The translations under genes were made by a program, and so were the position numbers. This document shows positions 12,383-23,713 of a stretch of 64,000 bases of DNA, piece by piece. Origin of the DNA: Crotalaria pallida (Eukaryota > Streptophyta > Magnoliopsida > Fabales > Fabaceae); the NCBI GenBank assembly GCA_037953625.1, contig CM075653.1:97319639-97383638 (forward strand). The letters are read 5' to 3'. The first letter of the stretch is position 1; the number at the start of each line of letters is the position of its first letter. Under the pieces are notes generated by a model. The model did not search any database and was not told the DNA's origin. It saw nothing but the letters and a program-made list of their open reading frames with translations.

Positions 12383-13670
12383 CGCAGCGGAAGCGAAAGT
12401 AGCGAATTTAGTTTAAGTTATGATGTGTGAGTTAAGGATTACCGAGCAAAGAACCATTTATGTAACCAGCCAATTTTAAATTCTATGGTGTGAAAGTATC
12501 CTCAATTTGGAAAGATTAAGTAATGCAATCTTTTGTAAACTGTTGTGAATATTTTTAACCTACTGCAATGATTCACTTTGCTTTTCGAAAACAAGTTCTT
12601 TTGTAAACATGAAAGTTTTATGAAAATAAATGTTTTAGTAACAACTCGATTTTCAGTAAAAGGGTGGTACGCCTAACGTTAACACTCCAAAATGTTTTAA
12701 AAAAAAATTTGGCCTCATTTTTGCAACTTTAATAAGTAAAAGTTAATTATTTTTGGTTTACGAAAATTGGGCTGTTACAAATCCCGTTGGTTGATAACTA
12801 TCCTGGAGGTGTCCTAATGGAATTCTATTCAGTGGTTGATTATTTCCCTATAGGAGTCCCAACGGAAGTGCGTACACCCATTTGGTTGATATTATCCCTA
12901 ACGTCCCAGTGAAAGTTTTATTCACTAGGTTGATACTTTCTATGGGAGTCCCAATGGGGTCGTTGCAATAAATATCCGCCAATAGGAGGCTATGCCCCGA
13001 TGGATTATTAAATAAATGATTATACGCTATTCCTAAAACCATCGCAAAGTGGTTGGACCGCTGATGGATTTTTCTGAAATAGAAAATTTAAAGCAAGTAA
13101 ACCCATCACGAAAAGGCTATGCCTCTGATGGTCTTTTTGAAAAGCACCAGCACTAGCTAAGAGAAAATATAATTGAAAGTCAATGAAATGAGATGCCAAT
13201 GAGAATAGTGAAAGAAAAGAAAATGGAACTCTAATGTGGCATTGTCATGCATGGTGTTGCTCCGATTTCGATTGTGGAATCTAGCATAGAATAGAATGGA
13301 CACCATGGCCTTGGAAGTGCTGTGATGCCATAGCCCTGAAGGCGCTATGATGATTTGGATACCGTAGCATGAAAATGCTATGAAGGCTAGTTCCCAATCA
13401 TTTGTGATGCATGGGATATGGATATGCTCCAGTTCGATGAAAACATAGGTTTGAAATGGATACCCGAAAGGATGCCGAACTGTGAAGCATGAATGAGAAG
13501 TAGGCATGCATCATGTCACTAACGAAATTAAATATGTGTTAAACCAGTTTGAGCATACATTTACACTCTTGATGCTATTTGGTTACATGTGCTTGTTATT
13601 TTTAGCCTCTGTTATGCTCATTTGTTATTGTATTTAGCTATGACTCACTCCTAATCCCTTGTTGTAGGTC

Positions 13671-14153
13671 ATGGCCAGGAATATGATATGCGTGGAGATG
13701 AGGCCGCTCCCTAATGGGGAGTGGAATTTCGAGGATCATCGGGCTACTTACGAAGGGGACGTGGAAGTCACTTTCCGTCACCCAAACCCATGGTCCCGGA
13801 TGCGTCCGCGTCGTACGAGGATCCCAATGATGTACATTATGCACATTCCGCCAAATTTTGTGTTTTGCCATGGAACACCACCACCACCACCAAGACGTTT
13901 TCCGAGACGCACCCTCCCACCAAGTCCATCACCCTCTGAGGAAAGAATCATTTTGGAGGTTCCTGCTCCCTCTCGTCCTTCCACTAGAGCCCGATCTCGG
14001 ACTCCAGTTTATGTGCCATCTGATCCGACACATGAGGTAGAGGAGGAGCAGGATCCTATAGAGGATGAGGATCTGGTGGAGGATGCTGATCCGGTGGCGG
14101 ATGATGATTTCATGGATAACTCAACTGGAAGTCAGTGGGGAACTGATGACTAA
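13671..14153 (+). CDS. LTR-embedded protein of T1 (160 aa), intact
   Basis: An intact 160-codon frame inside the LTR, ending 371 bases before the LTR end. Its ATG is 3 bases after the predicted acceptor TTGTTGTAG. Residues 1-35 resemble the module in B, G and H: GEWNF, then Y.GDVEVTF and a HP pair. Residues about 65-90 are Pro/Arg-rich (TPPPPPRRFPRRT), about 95-115 are Ser/Arg/Pro-rich (RPSTRARSRTPVYVP), and the last 40 are acidic (EDEDLVEDADPVADDD). Homologues are in C's 5' LTR (161 aa) and, split by D, in C's 3' LTR. It is open although gag-pol of the same element has at least seven breaks. No known domain; possibly nuclear or RNA-binding by composition, which is only an inference. Confidence 0.55.
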   Translation: MARNMICVEMRPLPNGEWNFEDHRATYEGDVEVTFRHPNPWSRMRPRRTRIPMMYIMHIPPNFVFCHGTPPPPPRRFPRRTLPPSPSPSEERIILEVPAPSRPSTRARSRTPVYVPSDPTHEVEEEQDPIEDEDLVEDADPVADDDFMDNSTGSQWGTDD

Positions 14154-14529
14154 GTCGAGTTCTGGATGGTGGAATGTGAATAGTGCAACTCATCAGGTTT
14201 CTCTTACTTATATTATATCTTGAGTTTCGAACCAATTGCTCTAGGTTGTTATAAGTTTTGTTGTAATATATGTAATATAATGTAATGACCTAGAGTATTT
14301 AAGTTAAATCTAATGTTGTTAACTTTTGATGCAATGAATATGTACTTTCGACTTTAAGATGAAATATGAAGTTGATGTTTTCCTTCATGGTGTTTTGAAT
14401 ATTTTTCGCAAGATTCAAAAATGATTATGACTTGACTTATGGTGAAAGGGAAATAAATGAAAAAAAAATGGTCGTATTTCTGAATATAAATATCTTATTA
14501 AGAATAGAAAGTTGGGTCGTCATATTTAG

Positions 14530-14546
14530 TGGTATCAAAGCAATGG
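14530..14546 (+). other. Primer-binding site of T1 (initiator tRNA-Met type)
   Basis: TGGTATCAAAGCAATGG starts 5 bases after the LTR end. It differs by one base from TGGTATCAGAGCAATGG in element C. TGGTATCAGAGC is the usual plant site complementary to the 3' end of initiator tRNA-Met, where minus-strand synthesis starts. Confidence 0.85.
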
Positions 14547-14674
14547 TTCAACTCTCGGCCTTGGAGTGTGGCCTTACACACTAACCATTGCGTATTCTAG
14601 AATGATGATTGTGTTTTGAGAGATAGAATAGCAAAAATTTAATTAAGTTTTCCCCTTGGATTTTGTAGGATAAG

Positions 14675-15618
14675 ATGGTTGGACGAAATAACGCTAACAT
14701 TGCTGAGGCTCTAACCCGTATGGCTGCGGTTCTAGAAAACTTGCAGCAAACCCATCCTCCCAGCAATGGAACCCCGGCAGAATTTCAAGGCCTAGACTCG
14801 TTTCGTAGATGTAAACCCCTTGGCTTTTCGGGTGGCTGTTGTCCCGAACAAGCTCAGTTCTGGTTGGCTGAAATGAATAAGATCTTCCGAACACTGACCC
14901 TCACAGAAGCTCAGAAGGTCACGTTCGCGGCGTACATGCTGAATGGAGAGGCTGCAACTTGGTGGGAGCAGACTCGCCAATTCTTGGAATATGATCATCG
15001 CGAGCTCACTTGGGAAGTCTTCACGGAGAAGTTCTTAGAGAGGTATTTTCCGGATGACGTCAGGATCCAGAAGGAGATGGAGTTCCTAGACTTGAGGCAA
15101 GGCAGCATGACTGTCGATCAGTACGCTTAGAAATTTGAGGAGCTAATGAAGTACTCACCGTACTTCCAATATCATCCTGACGAATATTCAAAGTGTACGA
15201 GATTCGAGAATGGATTGAGGTCGGACATCAAGTTGGTTGTGAGCGTGCAAAGGATTCGCCACTATCCAACATTGATTAGTGCATGTCACATCTTCGAAAA
15301 GAATAATTTCAAGAAGGAAGCAAGTCAAGGAGGCCCTGGACCACACCAACATCAACACAAGAATAATCGTGGGAATCGTGGAGGCCCTTTTCGCATAAAG
15401 GGAAAGGAATAGCACTACCCTCTGGAGCGGTCAGTCTTCTGGCACCGGCGGAGATTTGTAGCAAATGCCAACGTTCCGATCCTGGTCAAGATTGCTGGAG
15501 AGACAAACCACTAGTCTGCTTCAATTGTGGAAGGACCGGTCATATTGCCTGTCCATGCCGCCAACCCCAGCGCCAAATCAATCAAGGACAAGGGAGCAAG
15601 CCCTGGGTCAATGGAAAG
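14675..15618 (+). pseudogene. gag of T1, broken
   Basis: ATG at 14675 opens the capsid-type frame. It has the retrotransposon gag core with AATWWEQ and FLERYFPD, followed by a basic tail. A CCHC zinc knuckle (CFNCGRTGH then C) lies at about 15514-15560. The frame is broken by a TAG at 15128-15130 and by a one-base loss near 15403 that moves the reading frame for everything downstream. Element C serves as the comparison copy. Gag would form the cytoplasmic particle that packages the RNA. Here it cannot be made whole. Confidence 0.85.
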
Positions 15619-16023
15619 GTGTTTACTATGTCCGGAGCAGAAGCAAAGCAAGCCGACAATCTTGTGCAAGGTAACCATTTCCTCAATGGAATGCCTTGGC
15701 GCTTTTTATTTGATTCTGGAGCGACACATTCTTTCATCTCCGAAGAATGTGCCAAACGTTTATGTCTGTCTGTCTCGGAGACCCCGTTTAATCTAAGTGT
15801 ATCTACCCCCATGAATGCTCCGGTGGTTGCATCAAGAGCATGTGTCGGTTGCGTTGTTAGCATAGGAAATCAGATTTCTCATGTGAATCTGATCTATTTG
15901 CCATTATCCAACCTCGACGTTATCTTGGGTATGGATTGGATGGCGACCAATCATGTGGTAATCGACTGCAAGGCTCGAACGATCGTGTTCCCTAGTGAGG
16001 AACCTCCTGCCATTCAACCTTGA
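15619..16023 (+). pseudogene. Aspartic protease region of T1 polyprotein
   Basis: The frame that opens after the gag frameshift carries a retropepsin active site, DSGATHSF, with the Asp codon at 15712. It continues through the flap region to LGMDWM, which precedes the second conserved segment. The protease would cut the gag-pol precursor. A TGA at 16021-16023 stops the frame, and the same frame resumes directly in reverse transcriptase. The start given is where the continuous readable segment is clear; in the intact family it is part of one long polyprotein. Confidence 0.85.
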
Positions 16024-16029
16024 GGTTAT

Positions 16030-17403
16030 GTGTGCCTATTTTCAGTTGTCGCTGAAGAGAAGAAGGATGAGATGAAGATCGAAGACATCCTAGTTATTCG
16101 AGATTTCCCTGAAGTTTTTCCCGATGAAGTACCCGGTTTGCCGCCGCATCGAGAGGTAGAATTCAGTATTAACATAGTTCCCGGTACTGGTCCTATCTCT
16201 ATTGCCCCGTATCGTATGGCTCCAGCGGAGTTAGCTGAGTTGAAGAAACACGTTGAAGATTTGTTAAAGAAGCAATTCATCAGACCAAGCGTGTCGCCTT
16301 GGGGAGCGCCAGTCTTGTTTGTGAAGAAGAAGGATGGATCTATGAGGATGTGCATTGATTATAGGCAGCTCAATAAGGTTACGATCAAGAACAAGTACCC
16401 GTTACCAAGGATCGACGATTTGATGGATCAAGTGAAAGGAGCATCTGTGTTTTCAAAAATTGATTTGAGATCGGGTTACCATCAGATCCGTGTGAAGGAG
16501 GAAGATATTCCGAAGACTGCTTTTCGGTCACGCTATGGACACTACGAGTATATGGTGATGCCTTTCGGTTTGACCAACGCACTTACGATATTCATGGATT
16601 ATATGAATAGAGTGTTCCGACCCTATTTGGATTCTTTCATTGTGGTGTTTATCGATGATATTCTCATCTATTCGAAGAATCCGGAGGAGCACGCTAATCA
16701 TTTAAAGATTGTTTTGGAGACTTTAAAGGAGAAGAAGTTATATGCTAAGCTGACCAAGTGTGAATTTTGGCTTGAAAAAGTCAATTTCTTGGGGCATATA
16801 ATTTCAAAGGATGGTGTCTCAGTAGATCCGGCTAAGGTGGAAACAATTTTGCAATGGGAAAGACCGAAGACAGTTACTGAAGTTAGAAGCTTTCTTGGGC
16901 TAGCCGGATATTATCGGAAATTCATTGAAGGTTTTTCCAAGTTGGCTCTTCCGTTAACTCGTTTGACTCGGAAGGAGCAACCTTTTGTCTGGGACGAAAA
17001 GTGTGAAGTTAGTTTCTAGATGTTAAAGGACAAGTTAACATCGTCTCCAGTGTTAACTCTGCCCGATCCTCGGAAAGGCTTCCATGTTTATTGTGATGCG
17101 TCTAGACAAGGTTTGGGTTGTGTCTTAATGCAATAAGGAAAAGTTGTTGCTTATGCATCTCGTCAGTTGAAGGTGCATGAGAACAATTACCTTACTCACG
17201 ATTTAGAATTGGCTGCCATTGTCTTTGCTTTAAAGATTTGGAGACATTACCTGTACGGTAATACGTTTCAAGTATTCAGTGACCATAAAAGTTTGAAGTA
17301 TCTCTTCGACCAAAAGGAACTGAATATGAGACAACGTAGGTGGATGGAATTCTTGAAGGATTATGACTTCGAATTGCATTACCATCTCGGCAAAGCTAAC
17401 GTT
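16030..17403 (+). pseudogene. Reverse transcriptase and RNase H of T1, cut by the CACTA insertion
   Basis: Reverse transcriptase is recognisable by YRMAPAEL, IDYRQLNK, YPLPRIDD, MPFGLTNA and the catalytic FIDD at 16648-16659. The fingers, palm and connection segments are all present. RNase H follows from about 17080 (YCDASRQGLGC, then THDLELAAIV). A TAG at 17017-17019 lies near the RT/RNase H join and a TAA lies at about 17134-17136. The frame ends at HLGKANV where the CACTA element enters. The continuation (VADALSRK) is 45 kb away at 62819. The catalytic residues survive, unlike in C, but the polyprotein is not translatable. Confidence 0.9.
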
Positions 17404-17637
17404 CACTAGTACAAAATATATTTTTCAAACCACTTCATTAAGACCGGTTCCATGCAGAACCGGTCTGGAAGTTTGAATTAATTTAAACAAGACTGGTTCA
17501 TTTAAATGACCAGTCTGAAAATATATTAACTGAGACTGGTTCAGATGCGGAATCGGTCTGAAAGAAGGCATTGGTTCATACTAGAGTGGTTCATTTTGAC
17601 AACCACTTTGAAAAATAGATAAATTGGTTCCTAAATC
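17404..17637. repeat. Left terminal and subterminal repeats of the CACTA element
   Basis: After the terminal CACTA there are about eight degenerate copies of the GACCGGTTC / GAACCGGTCT theme in both orientations (for example around 17439, 17457, 17493 and 17538). Several form head-to-head pairs. Subterminal repeats of CACTA elements bind transposase. This side is more diverged and shorter than the right side. Confidence 0.8.
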
Positions 17638-18454
17638 CTATATGTGATGACCCAACTTTCTATTCTAAATTAAATACTTATATTCAAAAATACGACCATT
17701 TTTTTATTTTTCCTTTATCAAAAGTTAAGTCATCATCCATTTCGATCTTTGCGGAAAATATTCAAACATCATGAAAGAAAACATTCATTTTATATTCCAT
17801 CATAAAAAGAAAGTACATATCCATTACATCGAAAGCTACTAAATTAAACTTAACTTGGGTACTCTAGGTCATTACATTATATTACATATATTACAACAAA
17901 ATTTATAATAACCTAGAGCAATAGGTTCGAAACTCAAAACATAATATAATTAAGAGAAACCTGATGAGTCGCACTATCCACATTCCAACCTCCAAAACTC
18001 AACTCAATCATCAGTTCCCCACTGACTGCCAGTTGAGTTGTCCATGAAATCATCATCAGCCACTGGATCGGCATCCTCCACCGGATCCTCATCCTCTATC
18101 GGATCCTCCTCCTCCTCTTCCTCCTCATGTGCCGGATCAGATGGCACATAAACTGGAGTCCGAGATCGGGCTCTAGTGGAAGGACGAGAGGGAATAGGAA
18201 CCTCCAAAATGATTCTTTCCTCAGAGGGTGATGGACTTGGTGGGAGGGTGCGTCTCGGAAAACGTCTTGGTGGCGGTGGTGGTGTTCCATGGAGAAACAC
18301 AAAATTTGGCGGAATGTGCATAATGTACATCATTGGGATTCTCGTTCGACGCGGACGCATTCGGGACCATGGGTTTGGGTGACGGAAAGTGACTTCCACG
18401 TCCCCTTCATAGATAGCCCGATGATCTTCGAAGCTCCACTCCCCATTAGGGAGC

Positions 18455-18512
18455 TGTAACAGCCCGATTTTCGTAACCCAAAATATTTGTTTAAAATTGC
18501 AAAATTGAGGCC

Positions 18513-18546
<34 letters not shown>

Positions 18547-21500
18547 CATTGTGAAAAGTCATTGTTGTATTTAAAAGTCCCTAAGAATTCGAATTAATAT
18601 TAAAACATTTATTTTTGAAAAGATTCCATTCTCCCAAAAGACTTATTTCCAAAACATCTTGAGATTTTCAAAAGATTACTTTGTTCGATTGCAAATAAAT
18701 GGGCCTGGCCACAGATTGTAAGAGTTTAGCTGTAATACATAAATGGTACATTGCTTGGTAATCCTTGACACAATCATATCCTAAACCAAGTTCACTACTA
18801 TTACTTCCATTGCGTTACTCTGACGAAGACCACCGGACGAAGCTTTCCTTCTCCTTGCACCGTTCCTTCATTCCCTGGAGCGGAATCACCTTGTTGAGCT
18901 CCCAGCCCTGCTGCTTGTAGAGTGATGAACTCCACGTTATGCTTCGTCTGCCCGTTGCGACATCAGCAACACCAATGGAACAACGAATAGGAGAGAGTAA
19001 GCGACCCGAACGACGAATCGTCGACGGCGTGGAATTACAATAGGCAAAATACCAGGACTACACAAATATAATGCACACAACACACAAGCACACACATCCA
19101 AGCATATCATGGGTTCTAGTATCTAGTTACCTTGTTATTACTATGGTTTTTATCTTATTGTCATTATTCAATTACTTTTATTCTTAGGAACATTCTTAGT
19201 TCCTCTTTCATTTCTTCTCTTTTCCCTTAATCATTTCTTTCTTCCTTTCTAAACCTTTCGTTTCTCACCCGCCCACGACGGGGACGCTTTCGGGTATCAT
19301 CAAGTCACTCATTCCAATTCTCGACCATCACTCACGTCTACATCTCCTCAGTACACCAGCCAACCTAATCGGAAGCCAACAGGAGTACAGGACCTTTACC
19401 ACGCGGGCACGACAGCTGTCACACAAAGTGGTCCCTGACCAGGAGGCCCAGCCTCAATTCATAATATCAAAGCACGCCCTTGGCGGCAAACACAAATTCC
19501 CCGTTCCAGTCCCTCTCACTGTTGTAGATTTGCATCGAGGGGGCGACAGTATATTTCTGGTGGGCCCGCAGAACTTGCCACGGCATTAGACCCAGTCCCC
19601 ACCACGTTAGTGCGCCACTTGTGGAGTTCGTTCTGCCCAGAAATATACTCTAGACTACTTGACGAGTCACCGTCATCGTCCTCCCCTCCTGCAATCCCCA
19701 CCTGAGTATCCGTAGATACCCATAGTATCTTCCTCTCCACTACTTCGCACTCTCATATCTCACCGCGTATGTCTTTTAAGTCTTTTATCTTTTTAATTAA
19801 CCTAAGGTCGGCTCATCCTTCGTGCATCCCTTCAACGAGTCCCGACCACTACTTGGTACAATCTTTCTCATCAAATCTCTTATACCACAGAGCTGGGGTC
19901 ACATTTCAACTCACATCTCATTTGCCAGTCATTGCTCTCAAAACTGTTGCTTCACAACGTCCATCTCAAAACTGTCTTTCAACAATCACGTGTTGGGTGA
20001 GTGTTAATGGAGGAGCAAGCTCAACTCAACACTAAGCTTCTTCCCAACACGTGAACGAGGTATCACACCTCACATCACAACTCATATCAATATCATCCCC
20101 CAGCTCTGGCTCGTTCTCACATTATCAATTCTTTCTTTCCCAATTCCAACTTTTTCTCTTTCCTCTTCCTCAGTATTCCTTTCTTATCATATCTTATCTT
20201 TTGATCTCATTATTTTCTTAACTGATTCGCTTCGTTTCCTTTTCTTATTCAGGACGTAACAGACGTCCATCAAGGGAATTACTTATTTTAGTCAACAGCC
20301 ATCAGGGTCAACAAAGGTAATTAATCAAATAAATAAAAACATGCTATCAATCACTCACACATCGCACAACAATCTTGTGATCTTTGTCACGTTCATATAA
20401 GTGGCCACACAATCAAACAATTGCCACTTATACTACTGACGCTGACCACTTGGTCCCGATCTTTGAGATGATGCGGGACGTCCTAATAAATCACCTAAAC
20501 ACCACAGTGTCTTAGGATATCTTCTCTCTCACCTGAAATCCAGATTCTTAATGCGTACCGTCTCCTCGGATCCTTTTGCTGCCGGCTGCCTTCCCCGTGT
20601 GTCCGACTCCAACTTCTTTCAAGTCCCAGAGGGTAAATGTATGAGTATTAAGTTTTATTTAATTATTAATCTTAAAATTAGTCTTAAGACAACTCGAGGG
20701 AATTCAAACAATTACTTCATTTAGGAATCGAAACATTAAGTCTTTTTAACTCAAACTTGTTCTAAGTTAAACACTAACTCTTATACGTTAAAATCAGGAG
20801 GAAATAATTAATTAAACTCATTTAAATAAAAAGTCTCTTTGCTGGTCCCTCTCGGACAGCATTGAAATCATTTCCGAAAACACCAAAAAATTGTACTTTT
20901 TAAAACCAACTTTATCTTAGATTAATTACCCATGAAAACCAAGCTTTAGAATACTTTGAAAACATTTTAAAAACAAGAAATTATAACTTAGAAATCCTGG
21001 ACAGCACCATGTCATTGGTTTTAAATTCATTTTCCATATTTGAGAACCAATTCAAAAGCACAAACACGTCAAGAATCACAAAATCAATCCAGCAAATACT
21101 CACGCCTACCACTTATCAAGTTTGAACACTTAAGATCATACATGGGCAGCAAAGTAGTCAAGTAAAACAAGTCAAGCAATTATTCATTTATTCCAAACGT
21201 TTCACAATCACAAGCCATTGAATTACACATAAACATGTTCACCACTTGTTCATACATATAACCCAATCAAATGAGGAAATCAAACACTTAGCATACACAA
21301 ACCAAATCATGCATTACACATACACTTAGTCACATTCTCACTTATCTTATATTTAATTAATTTCATCTTATCACACTTAATTAGGTTAAAACCGTATGTA
21401 TCCTTAGCTTTTCAAAAGTTATTTTCTCAAGGAACAACTTCACGAATCAACACATACTTTCAAGTCATGGGCACATATACATTCAAGACATTTTAACTCA

Positions 21501-23713
21501 AAAGTTAAGGTCCAAACCGAGACCTTACTGAATTTTTCTTTAAAAAACGTTTTTTAAGAATTCAAGACTCCTAGAACAACTCTAAATCCAACAACAATTT
21601 CACATGATGCATCAAGCGAGTAAAACATGACCCTAACATGCATTTTCTATATGAGACCGTGACACACAAAAGGTTCTTTAAACAAATTAGACTTCACATA
21701 ATTCATTAAACAAGCAAAACATAATCCTAGCATGCACCCTCTATTTGAAACCGTGAGTATACCTAGGCTTCTAAACAAGTTTTATTTCACTTAAACATAC
21801 AAAATCAATTCAAAGTTCATGGAAATCATATATTCATCATTTAAACTCTAGAAAATCTTGATCTTTTCAATTAAGCATGCAAAACCGTGGCTAACACATC
21901 AAGGTCACAACATCACATAAATTCTCATTCATTCAAGTCGTCCCTAAAACTCAAGATCATGACATGCAAGAAATCAAACTAAGAAAATCAAACTTCTAAC
22001 CACATCATCATTAATCCGTGACCAACATAAGGAAAATCATCAAGAGAAGTTCAATTATTTCAAAGATCTTTACATTTACATTAAACATCTTCATATATCA
22101 TGGCTTAGTCATGGATCTAAACATGCATGCAAACAAGAACACTAGATTTTTAAGAAATCCTTTGTGAAAACTTCGAAATCAAATTCCTTTTCAAAACACT
22201 TTTGAAAATCGAAAAGAGAACTTAGGATCATGAGAAAAAGAATGCTTTTCTTAGTAAAATTTCAAGATCAAGTTCAAAGATCAACATACATGGTGGTAAA
22301 ATCTTTAGATCCACCTAAAAACAAACATGCATCACACTTTTAATTCAAAACCAAGGTTTTAGAAGGAAAGCATGAAAGACGGAAAGAATCAAAAGAATAT
22401 GTTTAAAACTTTTTAAGATCATAAAACAAAATTCTTACTTAGTTAAAGGTTTTAAAGGATTCAAGTCCAAGGTCTTTGATCTCTTCCTCTAATCCTCTCG
22501 GTTTCTCCCTCTTTTTCGTAGGTTAATTGGTTTCTCTTTCTCCTTGCTTAATCTAGCCTCGGTTGTGAAGAGTGTGGTTCTAGAGTTTGGGTTCCTCTCC
22601 TTCTCTCCTCTAATTCGGTCTCTATCTCTTTCTCTCTTTCTCACCAAGAGTTTAGTGAGGCTCTTGGTGTTTTGTGTTTGATTTTTGGGAAAGAATGGAA
22701 GAAGATTAATGGTGGATGAAGGGATGAAGGGAAACTCCTTTCTTCCTCACGGTTTGGTGTGTTGTTGTTGTAAGTGTTGGTGTTGTTGTTTGAAAGAGGG
22801 TGGAAAGGGGAAAGAATGAAAATGAATTCTCATTATCACTCCCACGGTTCTAGCTTCCTGTTCTTCACTCCTTTACTTTCTCTATTTTGCTACTAAGGGC
22901 TTGCATGGAGGGTGAGATTGCAAGACTTAAGAGTTAAGTCAAAGACTTGGAGGCAAAGTCTTGTCATCAAGGCCTCCACGGCCTCCCCCCTTCTTTCCTT
23001 CCTTCCTTCCATGTCCTTCTCTTAGGTCATGCTTAGGTAATCCATGTGATGTCACATGCTTGACTTTAGGTGAGGTAATTTGGTGACTAAGTAGTGCTAC
23101 AAGGTGGCTAAGCAAGACACATGGCCATTCGGCCAAAGGGGTTTAGGGTGGATTGGTTTAGTTTAATTAGGTTTTAGGCACTAATTAAGGTTCTAATCGT
23201 GATTAGGGTAGGATTAGGTTAATTATTCTAGGTTTAGCTCATTAATCCTTTGTGATTAGGGCTAAATCGAGAATTAACGTACTAATTAAAGACTTAATCT
23301 TAGGTTTAAGGAAAACTGATTTTGGATTATCTCACTAGTCAAATAGGTTTAGGGTTTAAGGGAATGATTTAGTACTTAATCAAAGATCAAGAGCTCAATT
23401 TAGGGTTTAACTAGCGATTAGGGTGTCGGTTAGGGTTTCTAAAGGGGATCGGACTTGATTCTTTGAAACTTTAGAAAAATAGATTTCCCAACTTAAACCA
23501 TGAAGTCATAAAACCAATTTAGAAAACAAAATCTCGATCAACCATACTTAATCAAACATACAAAGTTACACACACACAAACAAATCAATTAAGAACACAT
23601 CAAGAAATCAAAACTCTTTTAAATCACTTCTTTAATTAATTAGGTTAAGTTAATTGCTTAATTAGGGACTTGTAGAAGTGAGTCAAATAGGCAGGGTAAC
23701 ACGGGGTGTTACA
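18455..23713 (-). mobile_element. Solo LTR D (5.3 kb)
   Basis: TGTAACAGCCCGATTTTCG...GGGGTGTTACA with duplication GGAGC at 18450-18454 and 23714-23718; 5259 bp. No gag-pol. Minus orientation by landmarks: donor at 20532, acceptor at 18948, intron 1585 bp. It contains an (AT)n run (about 18521-18545), the block shared with other solo LTRs (about 19335-19745), the GGAGGAGCAAGCTC motif (about 20010), and a perfect 10-bp inverted repeat at 20396-20405/20423-20432. The 20.7-23.7 kb part is AT-rich leader sequence without a credible gene; TAATTAGG-type repeats fill about 23140-23420. Confidence 0.85.
18815..20625 (-). CDS. Predicted spliced short reading frame of LTR D (start uncertain)
   Basis: Reading minus, exon 1 ends at 20533 with a frame containing GSEETVRIKN and NLDF up to the TTTCAG/GT donor. 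Exon 2 (18947-18815) continues in the same frame as RRSITW, QQGWELN, and ends SFVRWSSSE. A has GSEE in exon 1 and SFIRWSSAE at its end, and G has VTW..GRGW, so the frame is supported on both sides of the predicted junction. No ATG is visible in frame in exon 1, where a TGA lies about 25 codons upstream of the donor. The start is therefore unknown or lost, and the left limit of exon 1 given here is approximate. Confidence 0.35.

Larger units (their letters stand above)
966..12779 (+). mobile_element. Solo LTR A (5.7 kb), carrying nested solo LTR B
   Basis: Starts TGTAACACCCC and ends GGGCTGTTACA, with perfect duplication AATCC at 961-965 and 12780-12784. After removing B the length is about 5.73 kb. 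There is no gag-pol, no primer site and no second copy of the ends, so a solo LTR left by LTR-LTR recombination is the simplest reading; a non-autonomous element is the alternative. Internal landmarks are a TATA-like box (2034-2041), an AAAT microsatellite (about 3028-3050), a splice donor at 4299 with a downstream inverted repeat, a purine-rich TTTTGAAAAG tract (about 10930-11270), a block conserved among the solo LTRs (about 11540-11900) and an acceptor at 12229. Confidence 0.85.
320..13667 (+). other. Predicted LTR intron of T1 (contains nested A and B)
   Basis: A GAG/GT donor at 320 (GAGGTAATGG here, GAGGTAAGGG in both C LTRs) and a TTGTTGTAG acceptor ending at 13667 bracket an intron. 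Its length is about 1.53 kb once element A is removed, matching 1521 bp in C's 5' LTR (38757-40277). The acceptor lies 3 bases before the ATG of the LTR frame. A TCTGAC/GTCAGA inverted repeat starts about 98 bases after the donor. Splicing is predicted from sequence only. Confidence 0.5.
1..14524 (+). repeat. 5' LTR of T1, split by nested solo LTR A
   Basis: Positions 1-965 and 12785-14524 together are the LTR. They align in reverse complement to the two LTRs of element C (about 24.6-25.5 kb and 39.6-40.6 kb). From C the full LTR is about 3.26 kb, so roughly 0.55 kb with the TATA region is off the left edge. The LTR ends CATA just before the primer site, where C has CACA. Within it are an ACTCGAGT palindrome cluster, a predicted splice donor at 320, an acceptor at 13667 and a 160-codon open frame. 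The pieces are separated by element A and its AATCC duplication. Confidence 0.9.

Noticed and set aside
13721..14040. Overlapping frames on both strands over the T1 LTR protein
   Set aside because: Shadows of the Pro/Arg-rich stretch; the same shadows recur at 18096-18382 and 38363-38646.
14530..14546. Possible tRNA gene fragment
   Set aside because: Only a primer-binding site; no cloverleaf can be drawn around it. No tRNA or rRNA gene was found in the window.
23140..23460. TAATTAGG-rich stretch as a telomere-like repeat
   Set aside because: The units are irregular and differ from TTTAGGG; the same stretch ends solo LTR F (about 59230-59600), so it is LTR sequence.
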